Shown piece by piece: positions 18,774-27,856 of a stretch of 60,742 bases of DNA; within the stretch, counting starts at the first letter, position 1, and the number at the start of each line of letters is the position of its first letter. Under the pieces are notes generated by a model, which was given only the letters and a program-made list of their open reading frames with translations, had not been told where the DNA came from and did not search any database. The translations under genes were made by a program, and so were the position numbers. This DNA comes from a virus. Location of the stretch: positions 1-60,742 of the IMG/VR virus record IMGVR_UViG_3300047157_000094. One strand, given 5' to 3'.

Positions 18774-19943
18774 TCATGTAACAGCAGTATAATTAGCTGT
18801 TTGTGTAGCAGTTATTCGTTCGTATCCTAGTGGTGCTATAGTACCTACACTAGCAGTTGCTGAAACTCCTGTCAATCCCATAACTTGATTAACTATAAAG
18901 AACCCGTTGCAGAAGTTGTTGAAACTCCTGTTAATCCCATAACATCTGCAGGTGTTAAAGCACCTGTAGAAGAAGTCATAGAAAGCCCTGTTACAGATAT
19001 ACAATAGGGTTTGAAGAATTGCTATTGAACCAACAGCTGACGTTAAACCTAATCCAGTTAATCCCATTACATCTGCTGGAGCTAAAGCACCTGGAGACGA
19101 TGTTGTAGATAAACCTGTTAAAGCTACATTTATACTAAAATCTATATTTACTGACCCAACTGTTGAAGTTGCACTTTGACCTGTTGGAGTTAATACAACA
19201 TCTGATATTGCGGTTGGTGTTCCAACTGTTGATGTTGCACTTAATCCAGTTAAACCCAATACGCTTGCAACATTTAAATAATATTCACCACCCCAACCAG
19301 TTGTTGCAGATCCCCAAGTTTGTTTACCCCAACTAACATCTTCTCCAATACCTGTAGTTGCTTCAACACCAGTTAATGCAACTGTTATTCCAGAAGATCC
19401 CCAGTTTTCAACACCCCAACCATCAGATCCCCAACCTGTATTTATTTCTGTTAAGATATTAGGCGAACCTGTTGATGAAGTAGAAGAAACTCCAGTAAGT
19501 GTAAAAATTACATCGTTAAGTTCTCCCCACTCACCATCATTCCAAGCTTGAGCTCCCCAACCTAATACAAAGTCATCGGTGGTTCCCCAACGATTAACAT
19601 TCCAACCTAAAGCACCATAAGAAGCTGGAGCAATAGTGTTGGCTTGACCACCCATACCAGAGTGAATTGAACAATAATAATAAAGTTGTGGTGCACTATC
19701 TGCTACAACTATTGTAACTTGTGTTGAACTATTTACAGTTACGCCGGTTGTATATTCACTTCCAGAATTGTGTGTACCATCTGATGTTGTAGAAAATCTA
19801 AATGGGTGAGCTGAAGGATAATTAAATACGTAAGTTCCACTTTCAGCTAAATTTATTGTGTCTTGTTGTACACCATCAATAAAATATTTATTACCAGATC
19901 CAGGATCGCTAACTGTTACTGTAAATGTTCGGGTTACCGACAT
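18774..19943 (-). CDS. Fibre-region protein with cupredoxin-like domain and GLTG repeats (389 aa)
   Basis: The N-terminal 100 residues look like a cupredoxin: a beta-rich domain with H46 (AHPFRFS), C91, H94 and M97 (YYYCSIHSGMGG), the ligand pattern of a type-1 copper site. Next come WG-rich segments (WGTTDDFVLGWGAQAWNDG) and then at least seven copies of a 20-30 aa repeat around GLTGLSATSTVG. One stretch (about 19020-18890) is read out of frame, giving a Cys/Phe-rich anomaly. The alternative frame there restores VTGLSMTSSTGALTPADVMG, so two compensating indels are present. GGAGG lies 8 bases before the ATG. A structural fibre-associated role is likely; copper binding is inferred from motif only. 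Confidence 0.78.
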   Translation of the reverse strand: MSVTRTFTVTVSDPGSGNKYFIDGVQQDTINLAESGTYVFNYPSAHPFRFSTTSDGTHNSGSEYTTGVTVNSSTQVTIVVADSAPQLYYYCSIHSGMGGQANTIAPASYGALGWNVNRWGTTDDFVLGWGAQAWNDGEWGELNDVIFTLTGVSSTSSTGSPNILTEINTGWGSDGWGVENWGSSGITVALTGVEATTGIGEDVSWGKQTWGSATTGWGGEYYLNVASVLGLTGLSATSTVGTPTAISDVVLTPTGQSATSTVGSVNIDFSINVALTGLSTTSSPGALAPADVMGLTGLGLTSAVGSIAILQTLLYICNRAFYDFFYRCFNTCRCYGINRSFNNFCNGFFIVNQVMGLTGVSATASVGTIAPLGYERITATQTANYTAVT

Positions 19944-19956
19944 AAGGATTGCCTCC

Positions 19957-20395
19957 TTATGCTATACGAAGTATTGCGTTAGATGCGTCTGCTGTTGGAA
20001 ATTGAATTGTAAAAGTTCCACTTGTTACAGTTTTGTCTGAACCAAATGCGATTGCACAAACTGCTCTATCAGCGTTTGTATCATTATAAATTAAACAACC
20101 ATTAGCTGTAAATGAAGCAGAAGTAAAACTAAGGTCTGCAAAATCACAACACTGCAGTATCCGTAGATAAAGCAGGAGTTACACTTGTAAGTGCTTTTCC
20201 ACCAGCTGAGTAAGCTGAACCTGATGTGTTAGAAATTTCGTTTGATGAACTGTAAGCTGTTGTTGATTTATTTAAAGTAGCACTACTTGTGTATAAAGCT
20301 AATTTAAAAGTGTTTCCAGACGATGCTGTAAAATTATGTAAAGCTTGTAAAACTTCTGCTTTAAAACTGTTACATACTGCCGATGTTATTGCCAT
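19957..20395 (-). CDS. Small virion protein, FKLALYTSSATL family (one frameshift)
   Basis: The frame from 20395 gives MAITSAVCNSFKAEVLQALH and TFKLALYTSSATLNKSTTAY. It breaks near 20148, and the next frame supplies the family's C-terminus (FADLSFTSASFTANGCLIYN, DKTVTSGTFTIQFPTADASN) up to the TAA at 19957. Corrected length is about 145 aa. This is a common phage structural protein next to fibre genes, probably a beta-rich tail component. A good AGGAG site precedes the ATG. Confidence 0.78.
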
Positions 20396-20411
20396 AATAT
20401 TTTTCTCCTAA

Positions 20412-21142
20412 TTACTGAGGCGGTGACTCGATTGGTATTCTTATTGTTCCATCCGTGTAATCGTCTCGTCTTCTTCTTCCAATTTGCATCGCTGCAAACT
20501 TTTGTAGTTCAGTTTTATACTTTTTTCGTATAATGTCAACATATCTGTTGGACCTTTTAAAAATCCATATGCTTCTACTAAACATGCATATAAGCAGACC
20601 TTGGGGAAAATACAAACTAATATAATTAGTTTGATTACCGGATTCTAATGTAGCAGGCATTTTATTATAATATATTCTAAATATATAATTAGCGTCTGGT
20701 GTAGGAGCTAAATAGATAGCTCCTGAAGTAGTATCAGATAATCCTGTTGCTCCACCAAACATAGCGTAATATTTAGGTTTTCCAGTAACATCTGCTCCTG
20801 ATGTAGTTGATCCTTCTGGACCTGTTAATCTTCCTACATATTCACTTAAAAAGTTTGATCACGTCTTTCTAACCATGTACCTTTTCAGTAGAATTTGTAG
20901 CATTAAATACTTCTACACCTCTTACAAATAAAGTTCCCTGCTGGAACTCTAATATTATTTACATCAGTTGCCATTGTACCTTGATCCACGAATCTGTCTG
21001 AATCCATAGGTAAATCCATCATAATTCTTTGTTGAGCATTTAAAATAAAACTTTCTAAAACATCAGTTGTAAAAACGTTAGAATCTACTTCTGTGTAGTT
21101 TCTAATTTGTGTAACTAATGTATTATAACTAATTCCTGACAT
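20412..21142 (-). CDS. Head-tail adaptor-like protein (SU10 adaptor type; frameshifted)
   Basis: The frame from 21142 begins MSGISYNTLVTQIRNYTEVD and LESFILNAQQRIMMDLPM, the start expected of the podovirus adaptor family seen in SU10-like phages. After indels near 20930 and 20860, coding resumes as FLSEYVGRLTGPEGSTTSGA and YYAMFGGATGLS, and after another near 20590 ends at 20412 with RRRRDDYTDGTIRIPIE. Corrected length is about 243 aa. The protein would form a ring under the portal. Assignment rests on motif resemblance and position. Confidence 0.7.
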
Positions 21143-21144
21143 AA

Positions 21145-21942
21145 TTAAGCTCTATCATTTACGGGTCCAATTGTACACTGAAAACCGCCTCCTGTTTCTG
21201 TGCTTGAAGCATTAGATACTAAAGGCACTGTTATAGAATTATATAATGTTCTTGTAGCAGGTTGAGCTCCTGTCGTTTCTGTCGTTGCAATTGCTGTTGC
21301 TAAATAAGATCCAAATACTTTTGCTCCATTTGCATGAGATCCAGCTGTTGTATTAGATGGTGTTATTCCTTGAAAGGTGCAGCTGTTCCACGTGTGCAGC
21401 CTGTTAAATTATTTCCAGCTTTTCCTGTATATTGAATAGTTTCATTTTCAAACGCACCACTTGTAGAATTTACTTTTTCAATAACAATAAATCCAGATGT
21501 TGGAAATGCTGATGCATCATTTAAAATAACTGTATTAACAGTATCATTAATTGCACCATTTAATGTTGTAGATAATTCTAAAGTAGAAATGCAACACCGC
21601 CTACAGGATTTTTAACAGCTTGAAATCTAACATGTGTTGTTCCTTCATTTATTTGATTGATGGATAAGAAACACTTAAAGTTGGAGAAGCAGCTGTTGTT
21701 GTAAAAGGATTGTTTGGTAAAATATCTTGTACAGGAAACTCTACTCTTGCAGGTCTTGCATGCATTAATCCTTGTGGATCAGCTCCTACTGGATGTGGTT
21801 CTAATTGTGGTTGTTTAGGTTCAAATTCAGAAATATGTACCCAAGCACCTGTCCATTCTTTTACCATTTCTCTATATGGAAAAGCTGCACCTGATCTATC
21901 AGATATTGCTAATGCTCTACTACCTTTTGCAAATCTAGCCAT
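21145..21942 (-). CDS. Virion protein with EN(D)E-YTG-TRG module (frameshifted)
   Basis: The frame from 21942 begins MARFAKGSRALAISDRSGAA and FPYREMVKEWTGAWVH, a well-known phage protein N-terminus. It is lost near 21655. Other frames carry QINEGTTHVRFQAVKNPVGG, then AINDTVNTVILNDASAFPTS, ENETIQYTGKAGNNLTGCTR and SHANGAKVFGSYLA, ending at 21145. The second half is the same type of YTG/TRG..GT..SH..G insertion module as in the hub protein. Corrected length is about 265 aa. It overlaps the gp4-like gene upstream and is probably a tail or adaptor-associated component. Confidence 0.72.
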
Positions 21943-22745
21943 TATATATTTGGATAGTATGTCTTCGGAGTAATGTATGTGCTAGCTGGAGAACCATCTT
22001 CAGATAATGCTCTTGCTAATTCATCCTCGTACAACAACTTCATCTCCTGTGTTCTTTGTGGTGCAAACTTCATAGATAAGTAATATGATAATCCTGAAAT
22101 CATACATGGTACAAATCTAAAAGGTGTATCACTTGCGTTAGTATAAGCTCCTGCATCTTGAATTCTTTTTACATAATAAACATTTAAAAAATTTGATGCA
22201 GCAGTTGAATTAGGTAAAGGATAAATAGTTATTGTAACTTTATCTATAAATCTTTGTACCCAAAATTGTGAAGGCGTTCCATTAGATGCTTTGTTAGCTG
22301 TTGCAGAATAAGCATCTCTTGCAACTTTAGTTAAACCTATATCTGATTGATTTGTTGTATTATAATTTTGTCTATATGTAACATTTAAAATATCTGAAAT
22401 ACCATAAACATTTGCTGTTGGAACAGTTGTAGCTTGTGGTGGTTCTCCACCTCCAGGTACATCTGTAGAATTTCTATAAAAAGTATAAATACCAGATCCT
22501 TCAGCTGTAGCATCAATATTAGTTGTTGAACCTGCAACTAAATTAATATTAGTATTTCCTACTTCCCAAAAATGTATTCCTCTATTACCCCATTCTTGAA
22601 AAAGAATATTTAAAGATCTTCTTGCAGTTTTAATTTGATGTCCTGCCGTCCCAACTAAACCAAGACGTTCATATGCATCTGCAATGATTTCATCTATTGA
22701 GAAATCCTGATCAAATGAATATGATGAGGAAGTAGTATTCGCCAT
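21942..22745 (-). CDS. P22 gp4-like tail accessory / head-completion protein (267 aa)
   Basis: Complete 267-aa ORF. The N-terminus (FSIDEIIADAYERLGLVGTA, ARRSLNILFQEWGNRGIHFW) is the diagnostic opening of the P22 gp4-like tail accessory factor family, which caps the portal and starts the tail. The rest alternates beta strands with Tyr-rich segments and ends in a helical FAPQRTQEMKLLYEDELARA. No indel is seen here. Its place between capsid and fibre genes fits. Confidence 0.83.
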   Translation of the reverse strand: MANTTSSSYSFDQDFSIDEIIADAYERLGLVGTAGHQIKTARRSLNILFQEWGNRGIHFWEVGNTNINLVAGSTTNIDATAEGSGIYTFYRNSTDVPGGGEPPQATTVPTANVYGISDILNVTYRQNYNTTNQSDIGLTKVARDAYSATANKASNGTPSQFWVQRFIDKVTITIYPLPNSTAASNFLNVYYVKRIQDAGAYTNASDTPFRFVPCMISGLSYYLSMKFAPQRTQEMKLLYEDELARALSEDGSPASTYITPKTYYPNI

Positions 22746-22756
22746 TGGCTAATCCT

Positions 22757-23086
22757 CTAAAATGTTCCGACTATATAAAAAAAGTCTACGTTAGTTAAAT
22801 CTGCATATATTCCAGTGTCAGCATAAATACCAGCTCCTGGTATTTTAAACTCATGCACGTGATTAGCTGCTGTACCAAACTTACCATGAAAAATTAATTT
22901 AGAAGCAGTTACACCACTTCCTATTTCATTATAAAGTTTTACTTCTCCATCAGCTGCGCTTGACATTGCAAATACAGTCATAATATTTGCTTTAGTAATA
23001 TTGGTTGCTGAACCACCTACTAATGACTGTACTTGTCCATCTGCTGTTAGAATTACCGATTGTCTAACTTTTGATGTTATTGACAT
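22757..23086 (-). CDS. Small virion protein (109 aa)
   Basis: Complete ORF with AAGGAG before the ATG; the site follows directly after the terminator at 23101-23125. The product is beta-rich, with NHVHEFKIPGAGIYADTGIY and ADLTNVDFFYIVGTF, a pattern typical of small phage head or tail decoration proteins. Function is inferred from composition and position. Confidence 0.7.
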   Translation of the reverse strand: MSITSKVRQSVILTADGQVQSLVGGSATNITKANIMTVFAMSSAADGEVKLYNEIGSGVTASKLIFHGKFGTAANHVHEFKIPGAGIYADTGIYADLTNVDFFYIVGTF

Positions 23087-23100
23087 AATTTTATTCTCCT

Positions 23101-23125
23101 TAAAAAGTGCTCCCGAAGGAGCACT
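23101..23125 (-). terminator. Rho-independent terminator with UUCG tetraloop
   Basis: On the minus strand GTGCTCC-TTCG-GGAGCAC is followed by TTTTTA: a 7-bp perfect stem, the very stable UUCG loop and a U tract. It lies 11 bases after the stop of the gene ending at 23136 and just before the ribosome site of the next gene. It would trim or attenuate the transcript between capsid-region and tail-region genes. Confidence 0.88.
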
Positions 23126-23135
23126 CTAATTATTA

Positions 23136-23510
23136 TTACGAAAGGTTATTGTTCTGTAAGTAACTAACAGTTACTGTAGCAGCACCTGCTGACGCATCAT
23201 TGTTTGCACCATTATAGATGTAACCAATTCTGATGTCAGAAGATCCAATATCTTTCCAGTTTGCACAAAGTGCAGCTGTTCCTAAAGCTATCTTTCCAAC
23301 TGCTGAAATAGCTACGTCATTAACGTATAAATCAGTATCCGCAGATGAACCAACTTCAAGTATGTCAGAACCTGAATCGTTAAACGCAGTTTCTACGTTA
23401 ACATCGATTCTTACGATTTGAGAGTTAGCTGGAATTACAACGTTAGTGTCAGTCGCTGCTCCTTTAATAGTACCAGCTAATATTGGTCCTGAAAATGTAG
23501 TGTTTGCCAT
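23136..23510 (-). CDS. Presumptive capsid-associated protein (124 aa)
   Basis: Complete 124-aa ORF with a strong AGGAGGATAAAATT site. It is beta-rich (ANSQIVRIDVNVETAFNDSG, SGSDILEVGSSADTDLYVND), a type of small head protein common after the capsid gene in marine podoviruses. It has its own hairpin upstream (23529-23575) and a strong terminator downstream, which suggests a highly and separately expressed structural protein. The decoration role is inferred. Confidence 0.72.
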   Translation of the reverse strand: MANTTFSGPILAGTIKGAATDTNVVIPANSQIVRIDVNVETAFNDSGSDILEVGSSADTDLYVNDVAISAVGKIALGTAALCANWKDIGSSDIRIGYIYNGANNDASAGAATVTVSYLQNNNLS

Positions 23511-23528
23511 AATTTTATCCTCCTAGTT

Positions 23529-23575
23529 ATGATACATAGTCTCTAGGCCGTCGACTATACGCGTCTATGTATCAT
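23529..23575. repeat. 11-bp perfect inverted repeat upstream of a head gene
   Basis: ATGATACATAG (23529-23539) and CTATGTATCAT (23565-23575) face each other across 25 bases. On the plus strand the right arm is followed by TTTTTA, so it could stop plus-strand transcription. On the minus strand it would be a hairpin in the leader of the gene at 23510, perhaps stabilising that mRNA. Confidence 0.6.
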
Positions 23576-23671
23576 TTTTAAAATTGTATAGTGAGTTATT
23601 TATATATTAGTTTTTAGTAGAGTGCAAGAGAGCCTTAAAGAAAGTGCGATTTCAGCGATGTAGCTTTTGTT

Positions 23672-23881
23672 CTAAGTAGCTACAGAAACTTGTGGAGCAG
23701 CGCCTTCAACGCTATTCTGTCTGTGAGCAATAGCTGCTTCTTCCAGCTTAATGTCAGTAATGACTCTTTTAACTTTGTCATCAATTCTGACCATTTCAAG
23801 AGTGTATCTACCATTAGACAGATGCTCCTGTTCCCACTTCAACTCCAAGGACCTTTTTTGTTTGTATAGGTCTTGTATCAT
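23672..23881 (-). CDS. Small coiled-coil protein (69 aa)
   Basis: The ATG at 23881 follows GAGGAGG by 6 bases and is preferred to the in-frame start 15 bases upstream. The product is helical and charged (MIQDLYKQKRSLELKWEQEH, KVKRVITDIKLEEAAIAHRQ). It overlaps the end of the upstream small gene. Family not recognised. Confidence 0.55.
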   Translation of the reverse strand: MIQDLYKQKRSLELKWEQEHLSNGRYTLEMVRIDDKVKRVITDIKLEEAAIAHRQNSVEGAAPQVSVAT

Positions 23882-24070
23882 CAACAACCTCCTCATAGGT
23901 TATTCTGTTTACTCGGTTATCATATGAGTTTCCGAGATATTCCCAGTTTATACTCTTTTCTCCCAATTTGTCAAGGATTGATTGTTCAAGAGAAATAGCA
24001 TTATCTTCCGCAAAACATTAAATTTTGCGTAATGATCGTATGCCCATATTTTACTGTGAATTGTTTTCAT
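23814..24070 (-). CDS. Small hypothetical protein downstream of capsid gene (one frameshift)
   Basis: The ATG at 24070 gives MKTIHSKIWAYDHYAKFNVL. One base appears to be missing near 24010; after it the frame reads AEDNAISLEQSILDKLGEKS and INWEYLGNSYDNRVNRITYE to a TAA at 23814. The overlap of about 68 bases with the next ORF is large, so the true 3' end is uncertain. Function unknown. Confidence 0.4.
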
Positions 24071-24094
24071 GGTTTTTTCTTTCTATTTATTGAA

Positions 24095-24117
24095 TGTGGC
24101 GAACTGTGTCCGCCACA
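24095..24117. terminator. Hairpin after the major capsid gene
   Basis: TGTGGCG (24095-24101) pairs with CGCCACA (24111-24117) across 9 bases, 18 bases after the capsid stop. On the minus strand the following sequence is TTCAATAAAT, a poor U tract, so it may be a partial terminator or a 3'-end stabiliser. Confidence 0.5.
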
Positions 24118-24135
24118 AAAATTTTAACTTAATGC

Positions 24136-25055
24136 TTACGCACCTTCAACACCGAAGATACCTCTATAGTCAGATGCGCCAAAAGCGTATCTTTCTCTAG
24201 CTTTGTATCTTACGTTACCAGTATCAAAGTCTCCTTCCATTGAAGTTGTCAATGGAGTTCTTGAGAACATTTTCATACCATTTGGAACGTCTGTGATAAT
24301 GTAAAATGAATCAGGGTCAGTTAAGAAATTGTTCACTCTGTAACCTTGAGGAATCATTCCCATGCTGTTGATTGCATTGATGTCATTATCAGCAGTTTGA
24401 GTTCTACCTTGAGACTTCATAAGTCTTTCAGCGTTGAACTGATTCGCAGAAGGAATTATCATTTTAACTCCTTTAGCTGCGATTCTTAAACCTCTTTCAT
24501 CAGTCATTGCAGCGATGTCAATCAAAGACTTGTTCTAATGAAGTTTCGTTTAAGTCTGCTTGTGTTGCTAAAGTGTTTGCTACGTTACCCGCGATTGTTG
24601 GGTGTGCAGTACTAAATAAGTTAACGCCATCACCTGTTTGAAAAAGTTACCAGCTGCAATAGCTGGTAAACCATTATTCAAAGGTGCTGCGCCTTTAACT
24701 TCTTTAGCATTAGACATAGATCTTGCTAGAGCTTTTGTGTATCTAGAAGAAAGTCTGTCATAAAGGTTGTCCTCTATTGCTTCTTCTGTGATAGCGAAAG
24801 CTAAAGCGATCGTTTCCATTGTGTATCTAGCAGTGTAAGTTTCTTGAGCGTCATCGTATGAACTCCTTGACCTTCTGCTTTTACATCTGCGTTTGCAAAA
24901 CCACTTAACATTACTTCTTCTTCAAAAGCTCTGTCAGATGATTCTGTTGTATAAATCTCAGCATGCTGATTTTCATACCTTTTGTACTCCAGGCCGAATA
25001 GTGCATTCAGGCCTGGCTCTAGTTCTTTAACTAGTTGTGCTCGTGATATTGCCAT
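24136..25055 (-). CDS. Major capsid protein (HK97-fold / Mu gpT-like; three or more frameshifts)
   Basis: Consecutive frames form one protein of about 305 aa. From 25055: MAISRAQLVKELEPGLNALF, YKRYENQHAEIYTTESSDRA and FEEEVMLSGFANADVK. Then TYTARYTMETIALAFAITEE and AIEDNLYDRLSSRYTKALAR. Then, after breaks near 24640 and 24535, LFSTAHPTIAGNVANT, LRIAAKGVKMIIPSANQF and the C-terminus ARERYAFGASDYRGIFGVEG. The arrangement (long E-loop-like segment, ARSMSNAKE spine helix, P-domain, closing F.SDYRG) is that of Mu gpT-like major heads. Indels are attributed to sequencing because every segment remains conserved. AGGAGCATATA precedes the ATG. Confidence 0.87.
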
Positions 25056-25067
25056 TATATGCTCCTA

Positions 25068-25655
25068 TTATTGCCACGTAACCGCACCAGTGAAGTATTG
25101 GTTAAGTGACCTGAGCAACTACAATGCTGAAACGCTGCTGCTATATCGTTGTTCTCAGGATCCTCTGCTGATCTTACCAATCTCCATTGGTTGTTGTTGC
25201 GTGCCTTGTAGCGTAAGTTAAGTTGAACTTGACTGACCAGAAAGTCTGAACCAGCTGCAGTTACAGCTGATACCATATGTTTTACCATATTCAGCTTGAG
25301 CTGCTGCTGCATCAATCGCACCAACAAAAAGTTGCTAAAGGATTGTCAATTACAAACGCAGTTATATCTTCGCTATTAGCTGGAGTAATAGGTTGGTTGT
25401 AGAAATTCGCAAACGTCGGCTTCTTAGTAGTAGCGTCGTTATAGAATATTCCATTCAACACACCTATACAAGTGTTAGTGATGGCAGCTTGTGCAGTAAC
25501 AATGTATCCAGCGGCGCTTCTTACAGCACACTACCTGGAACAAGTCAACACCCATGCCAGCATCGATAAGTATTTGCCTTGACCGCCAGTAGCGGTGTTG
25601 AACCAACAGTACCTTGTGCAATCAAACCAAAACCTTGTGTGTTTCTATTTGCCAT
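25068..25655 (-). CDS. Head protein upstream of major capsid (frameshifted)
   Basis: The start at 25655 follows AAGGAG and gives MANRNTQGFGLIAQGTVGST, a familiar opening for the small head protein found next to the capsid gene in marine phages. After breaks near 25600 and 25520 the frames carry GYIVTAQAAITNTCIGVLNG, IFYNDATTKKPTFANFYNQP and AFVIDNPLATFLVGAIDAAA, and end with YFTGAVTWQ before the TAA at 25068. Corrected length is about 195 aa. A decoration or stabilisation role is inferred. Confidence 0.72.
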
Positions 25656-25710
25656 AGTTATTTCTCCTTATGAACCTGCCGTCGTAAAACGGCCTCCAGT
25701 TCGGTTGATA

Positions 25711-26186
25711 TTATTTCGTTGGTTTAAGAATTATTTCTTTGTACCACCGAAGTTTTTGCTTAGAACGCTCGAATTTCATCGGCATTCTTTTATCCTGATC
25801 CTTCAGTAAGTCGTTTTCTACTGCTTCGTCTTGACCTTCAGTTTGTCTTTTCTGATAGTCCACACGAGCCTGCGCGAGTTCTTCCGGTATCCTTGCCAGG
25901 AGAAGGCCACCTACTCCAATCACTCCAGCGTATTTTCCGTCCATGACAACAGGATATTCTTCAGCGTCATATTCGTCAGCTCTCACTAACTCATAACCAG
26001 ATCTCAATCTACCATGAATATTCTTGGTGTCATTGAAACCCATTGACTCTGCTCTTATCCATCTGTGCCTAAATCCATCAGGCGCTGGTGGTGCATCTAG
26101 AGATGATGGGGGCTTGTACTCTTTTGGTCTTTCAGTTTTTGACCGAGTAACAGCCGCACGAGAAGTTTTATTTTTTCTTTTTTCAT
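25711..26186 (-). CDS. Conserved head-region protein (one frameshift)
   Basis: The ATG at 26186 gives MKKEKNK in the corrected frame, then RPKEYKPPSSLDAPPAPDGF. A single break near 26165 separates this from the long intact frame MGFNDTKNIHGRLRSGYELV and GKYAGVIGVGGLLLARIPEE ending at 25711. This protein type (TKNIHGRLRSGYELVR, VGGLLLARIPEE) recurs between scaffold and capsid genes in marine podoviruses. Its role is not established; a co-scaffold or capsid-assembly role is plausible. Confidence 0.7.
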
Positions 26187-26190
26187 ATGC

Positions 26191-27125
26191 TTATGCTCCT
26201 TCCGTGAGTTTTAATTGTTTTGCATACTCTTCGAGTGGCACACCTAATTTTTTAGCTATTGCTACTTGTGACGATGTGAGTCTCACAGTTTTGCGACCAG
26301 GTTTTGAGCTTCTGTTAGCCGAAGCTACCGACTGAACGGCCCTGTTCGTTTGCTTAGTTTCATTATTATCAAATTTGTGCCCAAAGTCAACTCTAATCCT
26401 TTTATCAATCTCTTATAATATTCGTTTGATTTAGGATCATAACCTTCTTTATCAACTAAATCCTTGTGAATCTCGAATGCAGTAAATGTCATAGCTCTAT
26501 CTGTTCCGAACCATCTATTTTTTGCAGCCCAATCTTCAGCCATAGGATCAGCTTGAGGCATTTGTTGTGGGGTTTCATTTGGTAATTGTCCACCGTCTGA
26601 TAGTTTAACAGGTGTTTCCTGTTCAACTGGCTTTCTTCTTTTCTTTGCTGAAGTTTAGCGTTCTCGAAAGCTAACTCAGCAATTTTTTTATTTGCTTCAA
26701 CTTGAGCTGTTGCATCACCTGCTTCAATAGCTGCGCTAATTTTTTTGCGCCATGTCCATTCCAGATTTTACACTTTCTTCAAATTTAGCAGTGTAATCAG
26801 AATCAACTTTATTAAATCTTTCCTGATCTAGTTTTCTTTTTTTTCGACTGCAGTAGCGTATTCAAGAGCAGCAGCTTCTCTTCTTTCTGCTTCTCTCATC
26901 TTACGCGTAAGTTTAGCAATTCTAGATTGCACACCTTTACTGTAATCTTCTAATTTTTCATCTTCCTTTTTTTCTGTTCTCTTTTTCTTCTTTACTGTTT
27001 CTTGTTCCGTTGTTTCTGGAGCAGTATCAACTACCGCTTCCTCTTTTTCTTCTAAAGTTACATTGACCTCTGGTCCTGGATGTATCTATCAATATCTACT
27101 GTTTTAGTTTTTCTTCCTCTGGCAT
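26191..27125 (-). CDS. Scaffolding protein (several frameshifts)
   Basis: The ATG at 27125 follows AGGAAGGA. Corrected frames give an acidic start (MPEEEK, VNVTLEEKEEAVVDTAPETT), a long Lys/Glu/Ala coiled coil (SRIAKLTRKMREAERREAAA, VEANKKIAELAFENAKLQ), a middle block AEDWAAKNRWFGTDRAMTFT with AFEIHKDLVDKEGYDP, and a basic C-terminus ending SSQVAIAKKLGVPLEEYAKQ. Acidic N-terminus, coiled coil and small basic C-terminal hook are the standard scaffold design. At least four indels, most in poly-A or poly-T, separate the pieces. It lies directly before the capsid genes. Confidence 0.8.
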
Positions 27126-27140
27126 AGTGTCCTTCCTATG

Positions 27141-27581
27141 TTAAAATTTGTGCAAGATATCTGTTGGATCTTGTACAGTTGCTAGTACTTCGTCATCATT
27201 AAGAAGACGAACTTCCCCACCCTCAATCTCTATACGTGATCCGGCATAACGTGCGAAGACTACCCAGTCTCCGACCTTGCACCATGGACCATCGCTAAAT
27301 CTTTTTATCATTATAACAATCAGGTCCCATCGCAAGTACGTTTCCGCATTGTGATGCAACTTGTTGTCTTTCTATTGTTTCTTTCCTAATAAAACTCCAC
27401 CTTTAGTTTTTTCTTTCATTCTAAAAGGTAAAACTAACATACGCCAACCTGTTGGTTGAGGTAGTTTTAGTTTTTCTTTAGTAACTTCTTTTTGGTTCTT
27501 TCTCGATATTTTTCGAACTAATTCTTTATTTTTGGGACTTCTTCCTTTCACCGATGTCGATGACTGTTCCTCTGTTTTCAT
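27141..27581 (-). CDS. GroES-like co-chaperonin (one frameshift)
   Basis: The frame from 27581 (AAGGAG site 5 bases before the ATG) reads a basic leader and LPQPTGWRMLVLPFRMKEKT then KGGVLLGK. It breaks near 27370, and the downstream frame reads RFSDGPWCKVGDWVVFARYA, GSRIEIEGGEVRLLNDDEVL and ATVQDPTDIL. The P-tGwr.LV.P beta strand, the KGGVLL segment corresponding to the mobile loop, the GDWVVF.RYAGS strand and the LLNDDEVLA C-terminal strand are the cpn10 fold as in phage T4 gp31-type proteins. It would replace host GroES on GroEL for capsid folding. Its place beside scaffold and capsid genes fits that job. Confidence 0.85.
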
Positions 27582-27765
27582 TTTGCTCCTTATCGTTTAG
27601 CAGGTTAGAGATTTCCTGACGCACTGATTCCAATGCATTTATCTGTCCTATTATATACTTGTAAGTTTCCATACTGTCAACCCCACCTGATGTGACGATA
27701 AGGCTAAGTTGATCTACTCTTCTTTTGATTGCTCTTCTTTTATTTAGTATTTGTTCTGGTTCCAC
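27526..27765 (-). CDS. Small coiled-coil protein (79 aa)
   Basis: Complete ORF starting at a GTG with AAAGGAG upstream. The product has a basic N-terminal helix (EPEQILNKRRAIKRRVDQLS) and a second helix ending INALESVRQEISNLLNDKEQ. It overlaps the GroES-like gene by about 55 bases. A two-helix hairpin assembly protein is plausible. Family not recognised. Confidence 0.6.
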   Translation of the reverse strand: MEPEQILNKRRAIKRRVDQLSLIVTSGGVDSMETYKYIIGQINALESVRQEISNLLNDKEQNENRGTVIDIGERKKSQK

Positions 27766-27856
27766 GTATAACTCCTTTTAAAGTTTTAGCTTGTTTAGCA
27801 TCGTTTTGATGCTTTTTGCAAACCACTTTTTTTATTTTTTTCTTTTTTAACATTTC

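Noticed and set aside
24580-24819. Programmed frameshift in the capsid gene
   Set aside because: Three or more breaks, without a slippery heptamer, occur here and in most other long genes; sequencing indels explain all of them.
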